A stretch of DNA of 64,000 bases from Nesterenkonia pannonica (GCF_019575955.1 NZ_CP080575.1:62001-126000); one strand, 5' to 3'; numbered from the stretch's first letter, positions 1 to 11,667 are shown. Notes: generated by a model not told the origin, from the letters alone. A program made the numbers and translations.

Positions 1-845
1 ATGCCGAACGCGGCCGTAGCGGCGATGATCGATGTCTCCACCTCGAGCGCCCCAGCGCCGTAGCGGAAGAGCGTCTCGCCCAGGTCCAGCACAAAGCTGA
101 TCGTCTCCAGCTCATCCGCCTGGACGGGAAGCTCCGTGTGCTGGCTCTGGGGAGACCGCTGGACGTGCTCGTAGGGCGTTCCGGTGAGCCGGTCCACGAT
201 CGACGTCTGGCGCGTGGCCAGGCGCTCGGGCTTCATCAGCCGGTTGAAGACGTGCTGGGGGCTCACGCGGAGGTCGAAGACCGTCCGGTCGAGAAGCTGC
301 CCTTGGAGGCCTGGTGCCCGATCCGCTCCTTCAGCCAGGAGGGGTGAAGCACAGACCGCCGCCGCAGCGGGGAGGCGGGCGGCTGGTCGGATCCCGCAGC
401 CTCAGCGATGCCGAGAGCGGGGTCCCCGGCGTGGTCGGCGCGGGTCCGGTCTGGGGCTCCGCAGAGTCGGCGAGGAGAATTCGTTGGAGTACGAGTGCCG
501 CGTCTGCTGCTGAGTCTCGGCCTCTTCTAGCGCCCGGGCGGCGGCTTCGGCGTCGTACTCCTCCCACTCGAGGGTGGCCTCCTCCGCCGCGGACCGCCAG
601 GAGGAGGCGATGGAGCCGGTGAGGCTGGAGACGAAGCCTTCGTCCTCCGCGGGCACGTCCGCGCTGGGCTTCACGAGCGGTATCAGGCTCGTGTCCACCT
701 CAGGCTCTGAGATCACAGGATCGATCGGCTCTGACTCGTAGCCGGTCAGACCTGTCTCTGAGCTGAGGGGATCACGGGGCTTCTCTCCGGCATTCGAGCT
801 CCGGCGGTGCTCCTGCTCCACAGCACCCTCCTCCGGAATCATCAC
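1..845 (-). CDS. ThrE-type threonine/serine exporter, N-terminal part (cut by window edge)
   Basis: Inner-membrane amino-acid exporter of the ThrE/DUF1212 family. The first ~145 residues are a low-complexity acidic leader (EPEVDTSLIPLVKPSADVP). After a frameshift near 330-400 the reading continues as FDLRVSPQHVFNRLMKPERL and then as the DUF1212 signature ETISFVLDLGETLFRYGAGA followed by LEVETSIIAATAAFG at the window edge. That signature is the conserved opening of the ThrE cytoplasmic/protease-like domain; the transmembrane half lies beyond position 1. The ATG at 845 is the first methionine of the open frame, upstream of which lies tRNA-Val. The family assignment is firm, but the substrate (Thr/Ser) is inferred from the family only. 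Confidence 0.7.
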
Positions 846-885
846 TGCGACTGCGGACGCAGCCAGAAACCCGACGGTCGTTCGG

Positions 886-959
886 TGCTCGCCACTGGAT
901 TCGAACCAGTGACCTCACGCGTGTGAAGCGTGCGCTCTAACCAACTGAGCTAGGCGAGC
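886..959 (-). tRNA. tRNA-Val (anticodon CAC)
   Basis: On the minus strand the cloverleaf folds with acceptor GCTCGCC/GGCGAGC, D arm GCTC...GAGC, an anticodon stem around TTCACAC (anticodon CAC, reads GTG), and T arm with GGTTCGAATCC. Discriminator is A; the CCA end is not encoded. 74 nt. Confidence 0.93.
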
Positions 960-1019
960 GGACTGATGCCGCGAACGGCAACGCCCAACCTTATCAGGAT
1001 TATCGAGCTGCCTTCCAGT

Positions 1020-1682
1020 TCAGCGGATCGCTTCGGCGATCGGGGTGCTTCCGTCGAAGAAGTTCACCCGGGTGCGCTCTGCGGCACCGCTCTGGAGGAC
1101 GTGACGAATCACTTCAGCAACATTCTCGCGGCCGGTCGAGGCGACCTCAGCATCGTCGGCTTCGACGACGCGAACAGTCCCGCTGGCTAAGCTCTTCAGT
1201 CAGCTTGCCGGGACCGAGGATCGCATAGTTCAGCTTCGTGCTGCGCAGGTGATTGTCGGCGTGGTGCTTGGCCGCCGCGTACGGATAGAAGCTGCTGTCA
1301 GTGTCCAGGGTGTGGATGTCCGTCTCACTGCGGGCGTAGGAGACCATCACATACCGAGACACCCCGGCCTGCTCTGCGGCATCCATGCTTCGGATGGCCG
1401 CGTCCTGGTCCACCGCGCGCGTCCGCTCGGGGTTGCCGCCGCCTGCTCCGGCGGAGAATACGACTGCCTCAGCACCTGCGAACGCTTCGGCCAGGGCAGC
1501 GGTGTCGGCCTCTTCGACGTCCAGGACGACGGGTTCTGCCTGCGCGCTGCGCACATCCTCGGCCTGCTCCGCCTTGCGGATCAGGGAGCGGACGGAGAAT
1601 CCGGCCTCTGCCAGCTTGGGGCGGCGAGCAGGGCAATCTTCCCGTGGCCTCCGATGATGACGACGGTTCCGCGTTCAGCCAT
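1020..1682 (-). CDS. NAD(P)-binding oxidoreductase, NmrA/atypical SDR type
   Basis: About 220 aa, single Rossmann-fold protein of the NAD(P)H-binding (PF13460-like) type. The N-terminus reads MAERGTVVIIGGHGKIALL, a glycine-rich dinucleotide loop of the GGxGxxG type. Next come VVLDVEEADTAALAEAFAG, the strand-4 motif AVVFSAGAGG, and YPYAAAKHHAD, which carries the YxxxK pair. The C-terminus ends in VNFFDGSTPIAEAIR. The frame breaks near 1190 (at GCTAAGC, where removing the extra base restores LASGTVRVVEADD) and again near 1560-1600. The enzyme substrate is unknown; such proteins are often stress or quinone related. It stands alone, with an MFS exporter further downstream. Confidence 0.75.
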
Positions 1683-1826
1683 GTGAATCCTCCTGTGTCG
1701 TGGTGACATGCCTTCGGGGGCGTCAACACTCGGTCCGGCGACCTATTCCCGAGATTTACCAAGACAAGTGTTTGCTAATAGGGGCAGGCGTGTATAAGGT
1801 AGGACTCACTTGGGTGCGACAAGAAA

Positions 1827-1859
1827 GAGGCCCGGCAGATGGTGCGTCTGCCGGGCCTC
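1827..1859 (-). terminator. Rho-independent terminator downstream of the MFS gene
   Basis: Perfect 13-bp stem GAGGCCCGGCAGA / TCTGCCGGGCCTC with a 7-nt loop. On the minus strand it is followed by TTTCTT. It lies 18 bp past the stop of the MFS transporter. Confidence 0.85.
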
Positions 1860-1877
1860 GCCCATGTTCGGAGCTTC

Positions 1878-3426
1878 TCAGTTCTCGCAGCTCAGTGCGA
1901 TGCCCCTGTCGCTCGTCCGAGGGTTCCGCCGCCGCGTGGCCCGCAGCGTGAAAGCCAGGATGAGCGTCAGCACGCTCAGTGCGGCGGCGAACCGGAACGC
2001 GGTACGGAATCCTTCGACCGCTGCCGCATCGGCGCTGAGTCCGTCCGCTGCCGCCATCGAAGCCCCCACCCCCATGACCGCAACCAGTGCCGCAGTGCCG
2101 ATCGCCGCAGAGAGCTGCTGAAGGGTGTTGAGCACTGCGGAGCCGTGGGAGTAGAGCGCAGCGGGGAGGGGGTTCATCGCGGTCGTGAACGCGGGGGTGA
2201 AGAGCAGGGCAAGCCCCGTGGACAGGATCAGGTGCCCCGTCAGAATCATCCACCAGGGTGTGGCCTGGCTGATGAAGCCCAATGCCGTCATCGACAGCAC
2301 GAGGACGCTGGCGCCGGGCACCACCAGGGGCCGAGGGCCGACGCGGTCGTATACACGGCCCACTATGGGCGCCAGGAGGGCCATCAGCAGCCCGCCGGGA
2401 AGCATCATCAGCCCTGTGCGCAGGGCGTGAGGCCGTACACCTGCTGGAGGAACAGCGGCAGGAGGATCAGCGCCCCGAAGAGCGCAATCATCATCAGCAG
2501 CATCATGAGCAGAGCACGGGTGTACTGCGTGTAGGTGAACGGCTTGAGGTTCAGCAGCGCAGACTCTGTCTTCTGGAGCCGCAGCTGGAGAAGCACGAAC
2601 GCCGCCAGGAACACCACTCCGACGAGCAGCACTCCCACCGCGACCGGATCGACCGAGGCGCCTGCATCCTCCGGATCCAGCTCCTCGGTTCCGTGGCCGC
2701 CGCCGATCTGGCTGATTCCGTAGACGATCCCTCCGAAGCCGGGCGCTGACAGCAGCAGGGACGGAACGGAGAGGCGCTTGTCCCGCGTGCCGGGGTCCGC
2801 GTTCAGCCGGGGCGGCCCAGCAGCAGCGCAGCCACAGCGATCGGCAGGATGGTCAGGAACATCCATCGCCAGTCGGCGATCTCCAGGATGATGCCGGAGA
2901 CCGTGGGGCCGATCGCTGGGGCTACCGAGATCACGATGGCGATGTTGCCCATCACCACGCCTCTGCGATGCATCGGCACCAGCGTCAGAACGGTCGTCAT
3001 CAGCAGCGGGAGCATGATGGCGGTACCGGCGGCCTGAATGACGCGCCCGGCCAGGAGCACCGGAAAGCCGGGGGCTGCGGCGGCCAGGGCGGTGCCCGCA
3101 GCGAAGAGGAGCATTGCGGCGGTGAAGACCCCGCGCAGACTGAACCGCTGGATGAGGTAGCCGGTGGTGGGAATCACCACCGCCAGAGTCAGCATGAACG
3201 CAGTGGTGAGCCACTGCACGGTCGGCTCGGGGATCTGGAACTCCTCCATCAGCGGAGAGAGCGCCACGTTCATAATCGTCTCGTTGAGGATCATGACGAA
3301 CGTGGCCACCAGAAGGGCGCCGATGGTCAGTTTGTCCGCCCTCGGCATCCTCTCGGCGTCAGAGGCGGCGACGGGGGTATCGGTAGATTGCACAAGAGAC
3401 CGCAACGCAAACCTGTGCCCGGGCAT
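1878..3426 (-). CDS. MFS multidrug exporter, DHA2 (EmrB/QacA) family
   Basis: About 515 aa, predicted to have 14 transmembrane segments, a proton-driven drug exporter. Visible features are NETIMNVALSPLMEEF (DHA2 motif D1-like, TM1), WLTTAFMLTLAVVIPTTGYL (TM2), GRVIQAAGTAIMLPLLMT (motif B region) and APAIGPTVSGIILE (motif C, the antiporter signature), then a C-terminal half with GRVYDRVGPRPLVVPG (motif A-like loop). Frameshifts near 2810 and 2410 split it into three open pieces. The N-terminus carries ~25 extra polar residues before MPRADKL, so the true start may be the ATG near 3348. It is followed by a terminator, suggesting a monocistronic gene. Substrate unknown. Confidence 0.85.
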
Positions 3427-3453
3427 TCCTGAACGTGGCGTTCAGTTTTTCTG

Positions 3454-3525
3454 AGCCCCTGCCGGGTTCGAACCGACGACCTGCTGATTACAAATCAGCT
3501 GCTCTACCAACTGAGCTAAGGAGGC
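3454..3525 (-). tRNA. tRNA-Thr (anticodon TGT)
   Basis: The minus strand gives GCCTCCTTAGCTCAGTTGG as the 5' part, anticodon loop TTGTAAT (anticodon TGT, reads ACA), and T arm with GGTTCGAACCC. The 3' acceptor strand reads AGGGGC, one G short of pairing with GCCTCCT, probably a homopolymer deletion in the sequence. No encoded CCA. Confidence 0.9.
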
Positions 3526-3582
3526 ACGGTACGGACGCTCAGCGGCGTCCGCACCAGGGATCGAGTCTAGCCCCGAAAGGGA

Positions 3583-4518
3583 TCACTCGTCATCTTCGGG
3601 GACTTCGACCGCGTCCTCCTCGGCCTCATCCTGCTCCGCATCCGTCTCGGCGTCGGGGTCGACGTCCGCCTCGACATCGTCTCCGGCCTCAGCGGCGTAC
3701 GCATCGATCTCCTCGCCCAGAGCCTCCATGAAGTCGAGGCCGTACTCCTGATCGTCGATGAAGACGGTAGGCGTGGCGAACTGCACACCCATCTGGGCCA
3801 GGGTGTCGCTGGCCTGGTTGGTGGTCCAGGAGCCGAAGGGCCGATAGGTGCCCTCCTCGACGCAGCTGGAGATGTCCGCGTCGTACCGCTCCTGAGCCGC
3901 CTGGGCCAGACCCTCGTTGCTGAGCTCATCCTGGGCGTAGGTGGCCGTGATGTAGGTCAGGTAGTCCTTGTAGTTCTCGGGCGACTCCTCAGCCATACAC
4001 GCGAAGGCGTTCGACGCACGCGCCGAGTAGTTGGTGGGCGAGCCCACCACCTGGACCGACCGGAACTCCGCAGTGATCAGCCCCTGATCGAGCAGCTCGG
4101 CCATCGTGGAGCCGTAGGTCTCCTCCATCTGCTGACAGGCCGGGCACCCCGGGTCCGTGTAGATGACCAGGTGCGGGGCCTGCCCCTCCTGACGGGGAGC
4201 GGTGCCGTTGTCATCCCGCTCCGGCACATCCTCTGCGTCCACGGTCCCGATGTCGGTGCCGTCGGCGACCTCTGTGGATGAGGTCAGCGTGATCCCGCCG
4301 TACTCGTTGGCCACCGAGGGCGCAGGCCCTTCGGTGTACGCGGCGTCATCGTCGTCGCGGTTGACCACCCACAGGACGAGGCTTACCACCATTGCGACGG
4401 CCAGGACCACCACGATCACGGGCAGAAGCAGCGTGGATCGCTTCTCCTTCTTGGCCTGCTCAGCCTGCATCTTGCGGGCGCGCTCGCGTGCGTCGGCGCT
4501 TTCGGTGCTACGTGCCAT
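3583..4518 (-). CDS. Membrane-anchored DsbA-family thioredoxin-like protein
   Basis: 311 aa and uninterrupted. A cytoplasmic basic/acidic N-terminus (residues 1-28) is followed by one transmembrane helix (about 29-51, LLLPVIVVVLAVAMVV). An extracytoplasmic thioredoxin domain follows with the redox motif CPAC at residues 125-128 (TDPGCPACQQ), and a cis-proline loop ATPTVFIDD near 245. Two further cysteines (FACMAEE, SSCVEEG) lie in the inserted helical region, as in DsbA/Com1-like proteins. The last ~40 residues are almost entirely Asp/Glu/Ala. It probably forms or isomerises disulfides in exported proteins. It is divergent from otsA. Confidence 0.85.
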   Translation of the reverse strand: MARSTESADARERARKMQAEQAKKEKRSTLLLPVIVVVLAVAMVVSLVLWVVNRDDDDAAYTEGPAPSVANEYGGITLTSSTEVADGTDIGTVDAEDVPERDDNGTAPRQEGQAPHLVIYTDPGCPACQQMEETYGSTMAELLDQGLITAEFRSVQVVGSPTNYSARASNAFACMAEESPENYKDYLTYITATYAQDELSNEGLAQAAQERYDADISSCVEEGTYRPFGSWTTNQASDTLAQMGVQFATPTVFIDDQEYGLDFMEALGEEIDAYAAEAGDDVEADVDPDAETDAEQDEAEEDAVEVPEDDE

Positions 4519-4647
4519 AGGAAGGCGTCTCCCAGTGTGCGGATGGATACTCAGAACAGCATCTGACAGCGTACCTCTCGTGACCGCCCCACCGGCTCGA
4601 CCAGGGGTTTTCAGCTGACGTCCAGCATATTCCTAGAGGGTGGCCGC

Positions 4648-6150
<1,503 letters not shown>

Positions 6151-6184
6151 CCCACTGCCGCCTCGATCCTTCCAGGAGGGACCC

Positions 6185-6959
6185 GTGAGCTTTACCCTGC
6201 CAAAGACCTGCACCAGGCCCTCGAGACGCTGGCGTCCAAGAAGAAGGTGCTCATGTGCCTGGACTTCGACGGCTGCGTGGCCGAGCTCGTCGCCGACGCC
6301 TACTCAGCAGCCCCCGTTCCTGCGAACGGGGAAGCAATCGACCGCATCGCTGCACTCAACGACTCGGACATCACGCTTGCCTACGTCTCCGGCCGTCCCA
6401 TCAGCGACCTGCAGCGGCAGGCATCCCCGCCTGCGGGCACAGTCCTGATCGGATCGCACGGCGCCGAGAAGCACATGGGGCCCGACTCCCCGGCCTCCAG
6501 CTGACACGGGCTGAGGAGGCCTCACGCGAGGAGATCATCTCGGTCCTCCAAGGCATCGCCGACCAGCACGATGACGTGTGGGTGGAGCACAAGCCCGCCG
6601 GAGCGGCCGTGCACGTCCGGCATGTGACCGACCCTCCATCCAAAACGCGGTGCTCAGCGAGGCCCACGCCGCACTCGCCCTGATCGACGGAGCGCATCAG
6701 AAGGAGGGAAAGCAGATCCTTGAGGCGGTCGTCCGGAAGTCGACGAAGGGCGAGGCCATCGAGGAGCTCCGCCGGGACCTTGAGCCTGACGTCGTCTTCT
6801 TCGCTTAGCGATGATGTGACGGATGAATCCGGCTTCGCTGTCCTCTCAGGCGATGATGTCAGCCTCAAAATCGGTGAGGGCGACACCGGTGCCCGGTTCC
6901 GCGTCCCGGAGCCCGCCTCCCTGGCGGAGGTCCTCAACGCCTTCGCCGACCTGCGCTGA
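6185..6959 (+). CDS. otsB: Trehalose-6-phosphate phosphatase (HAD family)
   Basis: About 257 aa. It removes phosphate from trehalose-6-phosphate made by OtsA. HAD motif I is LMCLDFDGCVAEL (nucleophile and acid/base Asp in DFD), motif II is YVSGRP, a conserved IGSHGAE block follows, then WVEHKPAGAAVHVRH, KGEAIEELR (motif III Lys region), and motif IV FFAGDDVTDESGF (GDDxTDE, magnesium site). The GTG start at 6185 is chosen for the ideal AGGAGG at 6174-6179. Frameshifts near 6200, 6500, 6640 and 6805 break the frame. Partner of otsA in the same transcript. Confidence 0.92.
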
Positions 6960-6968
6960 CCCTCGGGG

Positions 6969-7735
6969 TCAGGCCCTCCGGCTGAGCTTTCGCCCTATCT
7001 CTGCCGCTGTGCGCGACATCAGCGGGGCAGCATGGCGGATGAACATGTCGTTCATACGGGCCGTGGGACCTGAGACGGAGAGGCCCATACGCGTCGGGCC
7101 GTGAGGGATCGCCACAGCCAGACAGCGGACCCCGAGCTCCTGCTCCTCATCATCCAACGCATACCCCTGCTGAGCGATCACCGGCAGCTGCTCGATGAGA
7201 GCGTCCGGCTTGGTGAGGGTCTTCGGCGTCATCGACGGCATGCCGGTCAGGGCCAGCACCTCACGGACCCGGTCACGCTCCATCGTCGCGAGCATCGCCT
7301 TCCCCACCCCCGTGGAATGCATGTAGGCACGGCGGCCCACCTCAGTGAACATACGCATCGAATGCGGGGACGGGGCCTGGGCGATGTAGACGACCATCTC
7401 CGACTCCATCGCGGCCATATTCACGCTCTCGCCGAGCTCGCCCACCAGCGACTGCATCTGTGGCACTGCCAGTCCGCCCAGCTGACGGGTCGCTCCCTCC
7501 CCAGGGGCACAAGGTTCGCTCCGAGGGCATAGCGTCTGTCCGGCAGCTGGTGCACCATGCCGAGACCCACCAGCGTGTGCAGCAGCCGGTGCACCGTGGG
7601 CCCCGCCAGCCCGGATGCCTCTTTCAGCTCTCGGGCTGTGGCCGCCCCCTGACGCTGCCTGAGTGCTTCCAGCAGCCCGAAGGCGCGTTCGATGACCTGC
7701 ACCCGCTGAGGATCACGAACTCCCCGAGTCCGCAT
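6969..7735 (-). CDS. IclR-family transcriptional regulator
   Basis: About 255 aa. An N-terminal winged HTH (QVIERAFGLLEALRQRQGAA, then ARELKEASGLAGPTVHRLLH and LGMVHQLPDRRYALGANL) is followed by the IclR effector domain (MQSLVGELGESVNMAAMESE, VGRRAYMHSTGVGKAMLA, LDDEEQELGVRCLAVAI). One frameshift lies near 7495 between the two domains. It is divergent from malate synthase across an 86-bp gap holding a perfect inverted repeat, so it probably controls aceB, as IclR does for the glyoxylate shunt in enterobacteria. The effector is unknown. Confidence 0.88.
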
Positions 7736-7750
7736 TGCGGACTGTATCTT

Positions 7751-7770
7751 CCATATCGTGAATCATATGG
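7751..7770. promoter_or_regulatory. Inverted repeat, probable IclR operator
   Basis: CCATAT-N8-ATATGG, a perfect 6+6 bp dyad in the iclR-like/aceB intergenic region, about 50 bp before the aceB start and 15 bp before the regulator start. IclR-family sites are short palindromes in this position. The assignment is inferred from place and symmetry. Confidence 0.5.
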
Positions 7771-7821
7771 CATAAGAATAGGGGAGCCCAGGCTCTTCCA
7801 CCTGAGAACCGAAGGAGCACC

Positions 7822-9419
7822 ATGAGCATCACCGTCAATCCGCCCTATGAGGTCGAAGGCACCGGCCTCATCATGACCGATGAGGCCCTGCAGTTCATCG
7901 AGGAGCTGCACGAGCGCTTTGCGCCCACCCGCGACGAGCTGCTCGGCCGACGCTCCGACGCTCAGGCCGAAGCCGCCCAGACCGGAGCCCTCGACTTCGA
8001 CCCCGCGACCAAGGAGATCCGCGAATCGGACTGGACCGTGGCTGAGACGCCTGCATCCTCCGAGACCGCCGCGTCGAGATCACCGGCCCGCCCGCTCCGG
8101 CCAAGATGGCGATCAATGCGCTGAACTCCGGCGCCAAGGTGTGGCTCGCCTGCTTGGAGGACGCCCTCTCCCCACCTGGAACAACCTCGTGGACGCGCAG
8201 AAGAATCTCTACGAGTCAGCCCGCGGGACCCTGCAGTTCACCTCCCGGAGGGCAAGGAGTACCGACTGCGCGACGACATCACCCTCCCCACCGTCGTCGT
8301 CCGGCCCCGGGGCTGGCACCTGCCGGAGAAGCACATCGAGATCAACGGCGGCCCGGCCGTCGCCGGACTCGTCGACTTCGGGCTGCACTTCTTCCACAAC
8401 GCCAAGCACCTCCATGAACAGGGCACCGGCCCCTTCTACTACCTGGCCAAGCTCGAGCACTACCTCGAGGCGCGGCTCTGGAACGACATCTTCACCTTTG
8501 CCGAGGAGCGGCTCGGACTGCCCCACGGCATCGTGCGGGCCACCGTGCTCATTGAGACGATCCCTGCTGCGTTCTGCATGGACGAGATCCTCTACGAGCT
8601 GCGGGACCACGCCGCCGCCTCAATGCTAAGCCGCTGGGACTACCTGTTCAGCATGATCAAGTACTTCCGGTCCTCCGGGGAGAAGTTCGTGCTGCCGGAC
8701 CGCGCCCAGGTGGGGATGACCCAGCCGTTCATGCGCGCCTACACCGAGCTGCTCGTGAAGACCTGCCACCAGCGTGAGGCCTTCGCCATGGGAGGCATGG
8801 CCGCGTTCATCCCCAACCGCCGCGAGCCCGAGGTCACCGAGCGGGCCATCGAGAAGGTCCGGGATGACAAGTCCCGGAGGCCGCCGACGGCTTCGACGGC
8901 TCGTGGGTCGCCCACCCGGACCTCGTGGAGCTGTGCAGCGAAGAGTTCACCAAGGTCCTGGGCGAGAAGCCCAACCAGGTCGACAGGAAGCGCCCCGAGG
9001 TCAGCGTCACCCCCGAGGATCTGCTCAGCACCGGCTCGGCAGAAGGCGACGTGACGGAGAAGGGCGTGCGCACCAACCTCTACGTCGCCACCTACTACAC
9101 CGCCGTGTGGCTCTCAGGCAACGGTGCCGTCGCGATCCACAACCTCATGGAGGACGCTGCGACCGCCGAGATCTCACGCTCCCAGGTGTGGCAGCAGATC
9201 CACAACGGCACCATCACCTCAGACACCGGACACCAGGTGACCCGAGAGCTCGTCGACACGCTCCTCGAGGAGGAGGTCACTCGTCTGCGCGAGGAGATCA
9301 ACGACCCGGACACGTTCGCGTCCTACTTCGAGCCCGCTGCCGACATCGTTCGAAGCCTCGTCCTCTCCAAGGACTACGTCGACTACCTCACCCTGCCCGC
9401 CTATGAGCACCTCAGCTGA
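7822..9419 (+). CDS. aceB: Malate synthase A
   Basis: About 532 aa, the normal length for the A isoform. It condenses glyoxylate with acetyl-CoA. Visible: [17 protein letters not shown] (N-terminal clasp), [44 protein letters not shown] (catalytic Arg loop), [50 protein letters not shown] (metal-binding Glu), [27 protein letters not shown] and [11 protein letters not shown]. At 8625 the sequence GCTAAGC sits where a one-base-shorter GCCAGC would give LNASRWDY. Other frameshifts are near 8060-8170, 8245 and 8870. It works with AceA, encoded 9 kb away on the other strand. Confidence 0.94.
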
Positions 9420-9453
9420 GCCGGGCTTGAGCACCTCACCCTGAGGGGCGGGC

Positions 9454-10083
9454 CTAGAGGTCGCGGAAGAGGCGTTCGTCGGGATCGGCGAGCGCCTCTT
9501 CCAGCAGCAGGCGGTTGCGGCGCAGCGTCTGCAGGTCCTTGCTCACCACGTCGTCGCGGGTCTTGGCCACGGCTTCGGCCATGAGGCTGATCTGACCCTT
9601 GAACTCTTCGGCGTGGCGCGGCTTGGCGGTGTTCGGAAGCTCGAGGAACAGTTCCAGGGTGCGGGGCAGGTGCCGACGAATGGTCATCGCGACCGCGTCC
9701 TGCTGCTCGGGCGCTCGCCGCAGCGCCTCCCAGCGCTGAATGATCTCGTCGAGCCCCACCACCATCATGCGCAGCTGGCCGTGGGTGGAGGGGGAAGCTC
9801 GCTCTGCCGGGTGCGCATCGTCGTCTCAGTCCGCTTCAGCTGCTCCCGGAGGGACTCCTGCTCCGAGCTGATCTGGGTGGCCTCATGCCGGGCCTTGGTC
9901 TCGCCCGTAGAGGGTTCCGTAGGTGCCTGCGCCTGCGGCACCGCCCACGAGCAGGCCTGCCACGATGCCCCACGCATTGGGAAGCATCACCAGCATCACC
10001 GCTGCGGCCCCCAGCACGAAGGCCAGCACCGAGGCGGCCCAACGAAGCTGCTGGTCTCGGCGCGAAGGTTCGGATTCGTTCAC
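9454..10083 (-). CDS. Two-TM membrane protein of unknown function
   Basis: About 210 aa. N-terminal residues ~15-55 form two hydrophobic segments (AASVLAFVLGAAAVMLVMLP, then GIVAGLLVGGAAGAGTYG). A charged helical stretch follows (ISSEQESLREQLKRTETTM), and then a helical C-terminal domain (LDEIIQRWEALRRAPEQQ; LEEALADPDERLFRDL). Frameshifts lie near 9780 and 9900. I do not recognise a family. The shape suggests a membrane-tethered coiled-coil protein. It is convergent with aceB, with only 34 bp between them. Confidence 0.6.
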
Positions 10084-10092
10084 CGAACCAGC

Positions 10093-10290
10093 CTATCTCT
10101 GCCGGGCCGAGAGCCCGCCCAGGCCATGCACGGGTCTCAGGAACGACGGAATCCAGCCGTCCGGGACGTCCACAGCGTCGCCGAAGTCAGGATCAGCGAG
10201 GCTCTCGATCCCCAGCGCGCTCGGATCGCCGATGTGGACCGGGGCCCCGTGGACACCCGGGTAGCGGAGCTGATAGGTTCTGCCCCCATT
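10093..10290 (-). pseudogene. 3' remnant of a DUF1445 (YcsI-type, putative hydro-lyase) gene
   Basis: About 65 codons before a TAG read [20 protein letters not shown], then [20 protein letters not shown] and GWIPSF. The block with [13 protein letters not shown] and a following DYGD/DFGD is the conserved C-terminal part of DUF1445 proteins (~260 aa), which usually sit with ycsF/ycsG/kipI/kipA. Here only the last quarter remains between the NRAMP gene stop and the next gene; no start codon or N-terminal half is present. The loss is too large to be a base-call error. The neighbouring pxp genes support the identity. Confidence 0.6.
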
Positions 10291-10297
10291 CCTCGCC

Positions 10298-11592
10298 TCA
10301 GCCCTGCGTCCAGAGGTCCGCGATGCCGGTCAGGAGCTGACGCCCATGTAGATGGTCAGCAGCCAGATCACGGTGCCGCTGATCAGAAGCCACTTGGGGT
10401 AGTTGTAGCCGCCGAGGAGCGTGTCGCGCTTGAACCACGCGGCGATCAGGATGACCGCGAAGCCCAGCGGCAGCACCGCGCCGTTGAATGCCCCGGCCAT
10501 GATCAGCAGGGTGGCGGGAGCCTGTCCGAGAATCAGGTAGATGCCGCATGTCAGGGCGAGGAAGCCGATGAACATGGCGGCACGGACCCGCGGAGACGTC
10601 TTCTGCGTGGTGATGAAGGAGACGGAGGTGTAGGTGGCGCCGAGGATCGAGGTGATGGCTGCGACCCAGAAGGCCACCCTGAACACCCGCAGTCCCCACT
10701 CGCCGAGCACCAGGAGGAACGCTGAGGCGGCGACATTGTCCTGGCCGGTGCCTTCGATCTGTGCGACGGAGTAGGCGGTGACCACTCCCAGGATCGCCAG
10801 GAAGAGCAGGTAGCGGATGACGCTGGCCACGATGATGCCCATGACGGACGTCCGAGCGATGGTGCGGGCGTTCTCCGGCCCGGTGTGGCCTGAGGCGATG
10901 ACGCGGTGGGCTCCTGCGTAGGTGATGTATCCGCCTACGGTGCCGCCGATCAGCGTGGTGGTCACGAAGAAGAAGGTGCTCAGCCCCTCGCCCTCAGGCA
11001 GCGTCGGGGCGAAGGTCTGCAGGGCGGCCTCCCGACCGGCGGGCTGGTGGCGATGGCCATGTAGCCCATCAGGAGGATGAGCACGGCGCCGCAGCCGACC
11101 ACGATCCTGTCCAGGGCGACCCCTGCCCGCTTCGACAGGAAGATCGCCATGGCGATGAGCACAGACACGGCGCCGCCTATCTGCGGGTCCAGGCCCGTCA
11201 TCGCCTGCACGCCCAGGCTTAGCGCTTACGATGTTGCCGACGTTGAAGACGATGCCGCCGAAGAAGATGAGTCCGGCGAGCGCCCATCCGAGGCCGGGCA
11301 GAATGCGGTTGCCCAGCTCCTGGGCGTAGAGGCCGGAGACGCCGAGGGTGCGCCATACGTTCATCTGGATTGCGATGTCCACGATGACTGAGATGAGAAT
11401 GGCCGCTGCGAAGGCGGCGCCGAGCTGCAGGGTGAACTCGGAGGTCTGGGTAATGAAGCCCGGACCGACGGCTGAGACGGCCATGAGGAACATGGCGCCG
11501 AGCATCGCGGTGCGCCGAGTGGCGGTGAAGGTGGGGCCTTTGGGCTTCTGCTGCGCCTCTGCGGCGGGTGCTGCGGGTCTCGGCTCAGACAT
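10298..11592 (-). CDS. NRAMP-family permease (YcsG-like) of the 5-oxoproline cluster
   Basis: About 431 aa with ~11 transmembrane helices. The first helix carries [20 protein letters not shown], the divergent NRAMP motif seen in YcsG-type members rather than the DPGN metal motif. Later segments are [39 protein letters not shown] and [20 protein letters not shown]. At 11217-11229 two consecutive GTAAGC/GCTAAGC words disrupt helix 4; reading each as GCCAGC restores GNIASASLGVQAM. A missing base near 10345 hides the natural C-terminus [12 protein letters not shown], which ends at 10298. Two GntR-type palindromes lie upstream. It is likely to import the substrate of the PxpABC enzyme; ion specificity is unknown. 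Confidence 0.85.
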
Positions 11593-11667
11593 GATGGTTC
11601 CCCTCGGGACGACTGGTGCGGTCGGGCAGCCATGATCGCGATCACACTGCCTGGGCCAGACACTAGA

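Noticed and set aside
9407..9460. Repeated GAGCACCTCA after aceB as a terminator
   Set aside because: It is a direct, not inverted, repeat, with no stable stem and no T run.
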